Source: CAJWOS01 sp964502005 (GTDB lineage: Bacteria > Myxococcota_A > UBA796 > UBA2385). Taken from it: a stretch of DNA of 64,000 nt. The translations under genes and the position numbers were made by a program. The stretch is taken from contig CAZCUX010000030.1 in NCBI GenBank assembly GCA_964502005.1, forward strand, positions 1 to 64,000, in the 5' to 3' direction. Of the stretch, positions 58,205 through 64,000 are shown in pieces; position 1 is the stretch's first letter; each line of letters starts with the position of its first letter. A model generated the notes under the pieces. It saw only the letters and a program-made list of their open reading frames with translations. It searched no databases and was not told the origin of the DNA.

Positions 58205-60343
58205 ATGTTTGAAGTGCCCACCCCGGAGCCTCCCCGAATGCCCAGCGGCAATCCGATTTCGCCCGATCCCGTCACACTCGCATATGTCGCAGAGTACCTC
58301 GCGTCACGCTCGGGCGTGGGCCGCGTCGACGAAGTCGCCCGCCGCTCCGCGACCGACCTCGTCGGCGAAAGCTGGAGAGAGCGCCTCCATTATATCAGCG
58401 AGGCCGTCGGACTCCGGGTCTGGTGGGTAACCGCGACGCCCGCCGAAGCCCTCGAGATGGCAAGAAAGGGCAGCCCTATCACCACCTGCACCGCGGACTC
58501 CAGCGGACGCGAAACGTGGTGGATTGCCGAGCGAGATTCACGCGGAAGAGCCTTTGTATGCTCGTTCACGCAAGGCGAGCTCTCGCCCCGCACCGGGAGC
58601 GGGCTCGACAGCCTGCCGCCAGCGCCGCACACCTGGGCCATCGTCGCTTCGGCAAATCCGGCGGGGCTCGTTCGCCAACACGACCCTTCCGCGCCCCCTC
58701 CCAGCCCCACCGCGCGGCTGTGGTCCTTGTTTCAAGCCGAAAGCAGCGACATCGGCGCAATTGTCCTGCATGCGATCGCGGTAGGGCTCCTCAGCCTCGG
58801 CACCCCCATCACGGTGCAGGTGCTCATCAACTGGCTGGCATTCGGCGCCCTCCAACAGCCCATCATCGCGCTCAGCATCGTTCTGCTCATCTGTTTGACA
58901 CTCGCCGCCGTGCTTCGGGGGCTGCAGCGCTTGGCCGTAGAAATGGTCCAGCGCCGCATTTTCGTACGAATGGTCGCCGACCTTTCGGCACGCCTCACGC
59001 GGGTTCGCATCCGCGCATTCGATGACCAATATGGCCCCGAGCTCGTCAATCGTTTCTTTGACGTGCTGACGGTCCAGAAGGCAGTTTCTACGCTTCTTTT
59101 GGATGGTCTGGGCGCCGCATTGCAAGCGTTGGTGGGCTTGGGACTGCTCGCGCTCTACCACCCCACCCTGTTTGCCTACGACGTCGCAATCCTCATCGTC
59201 TTGGTGGCAATCCTCCTCGGATTGGGACGCGGCGCGCCCAAGACCGCTATCAAAGAGAGCAAGGCAAAGTACGCGGTGGCCTTCTGGATGGAAGAGCTCG
59301 CGCGCCATCCAATGGTGTTCAAGCTCGGTGGAGAACGGCTCGCCCTCGAGCGCGCAGACATCCTGACGCGCGACTACTTAGAGGCCCGCGACGCCCACTG
59401 GAAAATATACTTCCGACAAGTCCTGGCCGCCTGGGGCGCCCAAGCCTTCGCGAGCGTTGCGCTATTGGCCATTGCCGGGAGCCTTGTGTTGGATGGTGAA
59501 CTCAGTATTGGACAATTGGTCGCGGCAGAGTTCATCGTCACGTCTGCATTGGCTGGCTTCGCGAAGTTTGCGCACAAACTCGACACGTTCTACGACCTGC
59601 TGGCCGGCATCGACAAACTTGGCCAACTGGTCGACCTCCCCGAAGATGAACACACGGGGTACGTCCCTCCCCCGTCCCAACTGCCCGCGTCCGCAGCTTT
59701 GGAACGAGCGGTCGGGCGCTACCCCGGCATTGGACGGCAGGTCGGTCCTTTCACTCTCACGGTGCCCGCAGGGTCGCGGCTCGCCGTGTGGGGGCCCCCG
59801 GGTAGCGGCAAAAGCACCGTCTGCGACCTCCTCCTCGGCGTTCGCAGGCCAGCTGCCGGGCGCGTCCTCCGCGACGGGCGCGATGTCTCCGACCTCCGCC
59901 CGAGCAGCCTCTACCGAGACGCCGTCCTCGCCCGAGGTGTGGACATTCTCCACGGAACCGTTCGCGACAATGTGGCACTCGGTCGCCCCGACGTACCGCT
60001 TCCCGAAGTGCAAGCCGCGCTCGACGCTGTCGGTCTCGCCGACGTCATCGGCGCGCTGCCGAAGGGCATCGAGACCACCCTTGGCCCCACCGGAAGCCCG
60101 ATGTCTACAAGCGAAGCACTTCGCTTGATGGTCGCCCGCGCACTCGTCGCGCGCCCGCGCTTATTGGTCATCGACGGCCTGTTCGACGGCATTCCCGATT
60201 CCGAGCGACGGGCGCTGCTCGCCCCCTTGCTCGACCCGAAGGCCCCTTGGAGCCTCGTCGTCTTCACCGAGCTGCCCGAGGTATTGCCGCTGTTCCCCGC
60301 GTCCACCCAGCTTCACGTCGAGGTTTCCCATGCCGCAAACTGA
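58205..60343 (+). CDS. Type I secretion-type ABC transporter with degenerate ATPase motifs
   Basis: 712 residues. Residues about 20-175 resemble a C39-like domain without catalytic residues. Six membrane helices (about 180-480) form the transporter core. The nucleotide-binding domain (about 500-700) has an intact Walker A (GPPGSGKST, 529-537), but the signature LSGGQ is replaced by MSTSEALRL, the Walker B Asp is followed by Gly (LLVIDGLFDG) instead of Glu, the Q-loop has no Gln, and the switch His is absent (VVFTELPE). These changes would impair hydrolysis. It overlaps the HlyD gene by 14 bases. Confidence 0.87.
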   Translation: MFEVPTPEPPRMPSGNPISPDPVTLAYVAEYLASRSGVGRVDEVARRSATDLVGESWRERLHYISEAVGLRVWWVTATPAEALEMARKGSPITTCTADSSGRETWWIAERDSRGRAFVCSFTQGELSPRTGSGLDSLPPAPHTWAIVASANPAGLVRQHDPSAPPPSPTARLWSLFQAESSDIGAIVLHAIAVGLLSLGTPITVQVLINWLAFGALQQPIIALSIVLLICLTLAAVLRGLQRLAVEMVQRRIFVRMVADLSARLTRVRIRAFDDQYGPELVNRFFDVLTVQKAVSTLLLDGLGAALQALVGLGLLALYHPTLFAYDVAILIVLVAILLGLGRGAPKTAIKESKAKYAVAFWMEELARHPMVFKLGGERLALERADILTRDYLEARDAHWKIYFRQVLAAWGAQAFASVALLAIAGSLVLDGELSIGQLVAAEFIVTSALAGFAKFAHKLDTFYDLLAGIDKLGQLVDLPEDEHTGYVPPPSQLPASAALERAVGRYPGIGRQVGPFTLTVPAGSRLAVWGPPGSGKSTVCDLLLGVRRPAAGRVLRDGRDVSDLRPSSLYRDAVLARGVDILHGTVRDNVALGRPDVPLPEVQAALDAVGLADVIGALPKGIETTLGPTGSPMSTSEALRLMVARALVARPRLLVIDGLFDGIPDSERRALLAPLLDPKAPWSLVVFTELPEVLPLFPASTQLHVEVSHAAN

Positions 60344-61688
60344 CCCATGGTCGCCCCCCACGGGACCGCGCATGGTGTACCTCGACGCCGCGCACCACGA
60401 CGCCTTGCAAGGCAGCAGCCTGCGCTTGGTGGCTTCTCCCGCGTCCGCGCGCCAAGTCGCGACGGGCCTCAGCATTCTCTTGCCGCTCTTGCTCCTCGCG
60501 CTCCTATTTGTACCTTGGCAACAAACTGCGCTCGGTGCCGGCAAGGTCATTGCACTCACGCCCGCCGACCGTAGCCAAAGTGTCGAAGCACCCGTCAAAG
60601 GCACGCTTGCCGAATGGCGCGTGATGGAAGGACAAAGTGTACAAGAAGGAGACATCCTCGCCATTCTGTCCGACAATGACCCCGAGTATCTTGAACGACT
60701 CACCGCCGAACGCGCGCAGGTGGACCTCATTCTCGCGGCAGTAACGGAGCAAATTCAAACCTATCGAATGAAGGTAGGCGCAGAAACGACCGCGCGCGAC
60801 CTCGCCGTTGCGGAGTATGACACCAAGGTCTTGGCCGAGCGCCAAAAGCTGGCCGCCGAAGAAGCTGCCCTCACGACCGCTCGAATTCAGCTAGAGCGAA
60901 TTGCGACATTGGCCGCCGAAGGAATCGAAAGCACCCGGAAGTTGGAGCTTGCGCAACTCGACTTGACAAAAGCAGATGCAGCGGTACAAGCGAGACGACA
61001 ATCCGTCGCTGGAGCCGAGCGTGCGCGTGACAAAGCCGCGCAAGCGGGCGACAGCAAGGTCGCGAGCGCCTCGGCCGACCTTCAAAGCGCCCTCACCAAA
61101 CAAGCCGAAGCGAAGTCCAAGCAGCTCGCAATCGACGTAAAGCTCTCCCGGCAGGAGCGACAGGTGGTGCGTGCGCCGCGTGCGGGCCGTGTGCTGCGCC
61201 TCTACGGGGGGCCCGGAAGCGCACAGGTCAAGCCCGGCGATACCCTGGTTACGCTGGTTCCCGACTCCACCGAGCCTGCCGTTGAGCTAAAGATTGACGG
61301 TAACGACATACCGCTCATCACCGAGGGCGACACCGTCTCGATTGTCTTTGAGGGATGGCCTGCATTGCAGTTTTCCGGCTGGCCTGACCTGGGCGCCGGC
61401 ACGTTTCGTGGAACAGTTGCCTTTATGGATGCGACCGACGATGGTACCGGTCAGTTCCGCATAGTCGTCACCCCCGAGCCCGACGGCGACCCTTGGCCGC
61501 CCGCCACACGCTTGCGGCAAGGCGCGCGCGCCAAAGGGTTTGTATTGCTTTCACGCGTCAGCCTTGGCTACGAACTCTGGCGGCAAATCAACGGCTTCCC
61601 CCCACTGCCACCCAAGGGCGAAAAAGACAGCAGCACCGGTCTGCCCCCCACACAAAAGAAACCTCGCGCATCCAAAGTGCTCAAATGA
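60330..61688 (+). CDS. HlyD-family periplasmic adaptor
   Basis: 452 residues. One N-terminal membrane helix (ILLPLLLLALLFVPW), a lipoyl half (GTLAEWRVMEGQSVQEGDILAIL), a long coiled-coil hairpin (about 105-260, with many Ala/Glu/Lys/Gln heptads), the second lipoyl half (VVRAPRAGRVLRLYGGPGSAQVKPGDTLVTLV) and beta-barrel domain follow. A Pro/Lys-rich tail of 30 residues is extra. It bridges the ABC transporter and TolC. It overlaps both neighbours (14 and 4 bases), so the three are one operon. Confidence 0.92.
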   Translation: MPQTDPWSPPTGPRMVYLDAAHHDALQGSSLRLVASPASARQVATGLSILLPLLLLALLFVPWQQTALGAGKVIALTPADRSQSVEAPVKGTLAEWRVMEGQSVQEGDILAILSDNDPEYLERLTAERAQVDLILAAVTEQIQTYRMKVGAETTARDLAVAEYDTKVLAERQKLAAEEAALTTARIQLERIATLAAEGIESTRKLELAQLDLTKADAAVQARRQSVAGAERARDKAAQAGDSKVASASADLQSALTKQAEAKSKQLAIDVKLSRQERQVVRAPRAGRVLRLYGGPGSAQVKPGDTLVTLVPDSTEPAVELKIDGNDIPLITEGDTVSIVFEGWPALQFSGWPDLGAGTFRGTVAFMDATDDGTGQFRIVVTPEPDGDPWPPATRLRQGARAKGFVLLSRVSLGYELWRQINGFPPLPPKGEKDSSTGLPPTQKKPRASKVLK

Positions 61689-63079
61689 AGCTCTTTATGC
61701 TATGGTTTTTGGGATGGTCCCCCAATGCGCATGGTTCGACGGAGCCGCTGCAGCTCGAAGATGTGTTGTTGGCCGTCCACCACCATGCACCAAAGCTCAG
61801 CGCGTACCGTGCCAAAGTAGCGGAAGCAGAGGGCAAGCTTCTGTCTGCAAGTGGTGCATTCGACCCCAAGCTCAAAGCAAAAGCAACCGATTATCTCACA
61901 GGTCCTTATCCCCGACTCATGGCAGACACCTCATTGGGCGTCGTTACGCCCTTTGGGCCTGAGTTTTCGGTGGGCTACCGAATCGGAACCGGCACATTTC
62001 CCGATTATTATGGCGCCTATGAGACTCTTGACCTCGGCGAAGTGCGACTTGAAGTCGCTACGCCCCTGCTGGCCGACCTTGGTATGACCGCTGAACGCGC
62101 AAAGCGTCTCCTGGCGGAGCAAGACGCAGATGCGGCACGCCTTGCCCAAGCCAGCGCCGAGCAAGAAATATACACCCAGGCCGCCCAGGCCTATTGGAAG
62201 TGGGTCGCGGCAGGGGAAAAACTTGCAATCTCCTCCGAAATGTTGCGCATCGCAGAAGAGCGCCAGCAAGGACTCACACGCCAAGTCGCGGCCGGCGCGA
62301 TGGCCGAGTTAGAAGCAATCGACAACGCGCGTGTCGTGGCATCCCGCACCGCCGAGCGCTTTGCGGCGGAGCAAGCCCTCACCGAAGCCGCTATCAAACT
62401 ATCCTTATATTACCGAGACGAGCGGCTCCAAACCATCGTACCCACCGTCGACCAATGGCCGGGTCCGATTCCAGCACCCGCACCCGCGGCGGGAGACGAA
62501 GACGCGCTCATCGCGCGCGCTATCGCACAACGTCCTGACCTTCGCTTGGTCGATACGCTCCTCACTGCCGTCGATATCGAACGACAACGCGCCCGCTCCG
62601 CTGTCCTTCCCAACCTCGACGGAAACCTCATCGTCTCGCAAGACCAAGGAGACCCTTCCGCGAAGCTCGCAAAGCCCGAGCTTGCCGTTGGCGTGGCGCT
62701 CGAAGTACCCTTGGCGCTCCGCAAAGGCCGGGGGGAGCTCGCACGCACCGACGCCGCTCGGGAGCGACTGTCTGCCGAGCGAAGGTACGTCGCAGACACC
62801 GTGCGCGCCGACGTTCAGACGGTTGTTCGGACCCGAACCCAAGCCGAAACACGCTGGACCCTCTCCGCAACAGCCGTACAACACGCCGCTCGCGTCGCGG
62901 AGTTAGAGCGCCGCGCGTTTGATCTTGGCTCCAGCGACATCTTCAAGGTCACCAAGCGGGAGGAGACGCTGGCCAAGGAACAAAAGGCGGAAGTAGAAGC
63001 ACGAATGGACGTCGCAATGCTCGATGCATCCATTCGTGCCGTCACCGCAACATGGGACTTGCCAAATACAACAAAGTAG
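61685..63079 (+). CDS. TolC-family outer-membrane efflux protein
   Basis: 464 residues; ATGA overlap with the HlyD gene. A short signal peptide (LFMLWFLGWSPNAHG) precedes two repeats of the TolC fold: long helices (QLEDVLLAVHHHAPKLSAYRAKVAEAEGKLLSASG, EIYTQAAQAYWKWVAAGEKLAISSEMLRIAEERQQG) and strands (LKAKATDYLTG, NLIVSQDQGDP). It forms the outer-membrane channel of the secretion complex. No terminator follows, and the next gene starts 101 bases later on the same strand. Confidence 0.92.
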   Translation: MKLFMLWFLGWSPNAHGSTEPLQLEDVLLAVHHHAPKLSAYRAKVAEAEGKLLSASGAFDPKLKAKATDYLTGPYPRLMADTSLGVVTPFGPEFSVGYRIGTGTFPDYYGAYETLDLGEVRLEVATPLLADLGMTAERAKRLLAEQDADAARLAQASAEQEIYTQAAQAYWKWVAAGEKLAISSEMLRIAEERQQGLTRQVAAGAMAELEAIDNARVVASRTAERFAAEQALTEAAIKLSLYYRDERLQTIVPTVDQWPGPIPAPAPAAGDEDALIARAIAQRPDLRLVDTLLTAVDIERQRARSAVLPNLDGNLIVSQDQGDPSAKLAKPELAVGVALEVPLALRKGRGELARTDAARERLSAERRYVADTVRADVQTVVRTRTQAETRWTLSATAVQHAARVAELERRAFDLGSSDIFKVTKREETLAKEQKAEVEARMDVAMLDASIRAVTATWDLPNTTK

Positions 63080-63180
63080 GGTATTGTACGAAAAAAACGA
63101 CCTCCGTTCGCTGCCAATCGAAGGCATGGGTTACCACCCCCAACGCCCCCAAGCGCCGTCCGGCCGCCCGCGGAGTCTTT

Positions 63181-64000
63181 ATGGCAACCCCCAAGCAGCC
63201 CCCGTATCATGTCGATACGCTCGCGATTCACGCCGGTCGCACCATTGACCCCGGCACACGCGCCATCAGCCCGCCCCTCATCACGAGCACCACGTTCGAG
63301 CGCGGCCAGCACGGCGACTACCCCGCCGGTTGGGTGTATGGGCGCGAAGGCAACCCCAATCGCAACTCCTTTGAAGCGGCCGTCGCAGCGTTAGAAGGAG
63401 GCGCCGAAGCGCTCGCCTTCGCATCGGGAATGGCCGCAATCACGGCGGTATTGGAGAGCCTGCCCCATTCGACAGGCAATATCTTGCTGCCCTACGACCA
63501 CTATGCGGGAATTCGCGCCCTCATTACAGAGACCGACATCGGAAAACGATTTCGTTTCGTTTATGTTGAGGATAACAATGCCCAGTCCTACAAGAAGAGT
63601 CTCCAAAACGAAAAAACAGCGCTCGTATGGATAGAGACCCCCTCGAATCCACTGCTGGACATTACCTCTCTTGCGGAGACCATTGCAGCAGCTCACGCTG
63701 TCGGCGCGCTGGCATTTGTAGATAATACCTGGGCAACACCAATACTACAACAACCACTTTCATATGGGGCAGATGGTGTCGTACACTCTGCCACAAAATA
63801 TCTGGGCGGACATTCCGACCTAACGGCAGGCGTTGTCGTTCTTCCCCCCGATAGCCCCCTCCACACGCGGCTTCGCGCACACCAACATCACAAGGGGGGA
63901 ATCGCTGCACCCTTCGACTGTTGGCTTGCCTTGCGTGGAATCCAGACACTCCCCATTCGCATGCGCACGCATTGTGAAAACGCAACCAACGTTGCGCGGG
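63181..64000 (+). CDS. Cystathionine gamma-synthase/beta-lyase family enzyme (5' part)
   Basis: The first 273 residues are visible; the gene runs off the window. GGAG lies five bases before the ATG. Fold-type I PLP features are present: HVDTLAIHAGRTIDPGTRAISPPLITSTTF, YGREGNPNRNSFEAAVAALEGGAEALAFASGMAA, FVDNTWATPILQQPLSYGAD and the Schiff-base Lys206 in HSATKYLGGHSD. Members make cystathionine, cleave it, or release H2S or methanethiol from sulfur amino acids; the visible part does not decide which. Confidence 0.9.
   Translation, partial: MATPKQPPYHVDTLAIHAGRTIDPGTRAISPPLITSTTFERGQHGDYPAGWVYGREGNPNRNSFEAAVAALEGGAEALAFASGMAAITAVLESLPHSTGNILLPYDHYAGIRALITETDIGKRFRFVYVEDNNAQSYKKSLQNEKTALVWIETPSNPLLDITSLAETIAAAHAVGALAFVDNTWATPILQQPLSYGADGVVHSATKYLGGHSDLTAGVVVLPPDSPLHTRLRAHQHHKGGIAAPFDCWLALRGIQTLPIRMRTHCENATNVAR

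Overview
The window looks like a stretch of chromosome from a deltaproteobacterial/Myxococcota-type predator or saprophyte. I infer this from the protein style, not from any marker gene. The protein style includes many secreted lipoproteins with Thr/Glu/Asp-rich linkers, Ca-binding DCDD (MopE-type) repeats, FG-GAP repeats, a C-terminal Cys-TM-Arg tail of the MYXO-CTERM kind, and carotenoid glycoside-ester genes. GC is moderately high and third-position rich in the real genes. I see no rRNA, tRNA, CRISPR array, prophage or insertion sequence.

Layout. 1-5982: terminator of a gene left of the window, a collagen-like/FG-GAP lipoprotein, a two-domain peptidoglycan hydrolase, an unusual array of palindromes, and a probably frameshifted hypothetical gene. 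6286-11120: a polytopic membrane protein divergent from a sulfatase-superfamily enzyme, a small membrane protein and an outer-membrane protein. 11212-14592: a carotenoid operon (glycosyltransferase cruC-like, acyltransferase cruD-like, CrtI-type desaturase) whose promoter carries 11-bp repeats resembling a CarH/CarA light operator. 14948-19952: lipoprotein, FeS photolyase, two convergent TonB-C-like proteins and an Rpn-type nuclease. 20521-24147: a long MopE/lamin-tail lipoprotein and an alpha carbonic anhydrase lipoprotein.

24514-41567 is a continuous plus-strand denitrification island: nirK(-cytochrome c), nirV, a SCO-like gene, norC (diheme), norB, norQ, norD, then (after a convergent Rrf2/NsrR-like regulator) a nitrate reductase unit made of a tetraheme cytochrome, an NrfC-like four-cluster ferredoxin, an NrfD-like quinol oxidoreductase, napD, napA, a tetraheme NapB-like protein and two small unknown proteins, closed by an intrinsic terminator, followed by an outer-membrane porin-like gene. 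The gene set would take nitrate to nitrite (Nap), nitrite to NO (NirK) and NO to N2O (NorBC). No nosZ is in view. Quinol oxidation for Nap appears to go through NrfCD instead of NapC or NapGH.

41588-57478: NlpC/P60 endopeptidase, GH5 glycosidase, hybrid histidine kinase with a DUF2141 protein, a PNGase F-like lipoprotein, a noncoding segment with a Fur-box-like palindrome and a strong terminator (candidate sRNA), another lipoprotein, a LysR regulator divergent from a small lipoprotein with three tandem hairpins between them, then a three-gene unit (amidohydrolase, radical SAM protein, orotate-PRTase-like protein) and a membrane protein. 58205-63079: a type I secretion set (ABC transporter with a degenerate ATPase domain, HlyD, TolC). 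63181 to the end: start of a cystathionine gamma-synthase/beta-lyase family gene.

The strongest candidates for undescribed biology are the light-operator-like promoter at 14686-14723, the orphan sRNA unit at 48936-49146, the three loop-conserved hairpins at 51326-51406, the NrfCD-coupled Nap with doubled haem domains, the ATPase-degenerate secretion transporter, and the amidohydrolase/radical SAM/PRTase operon.
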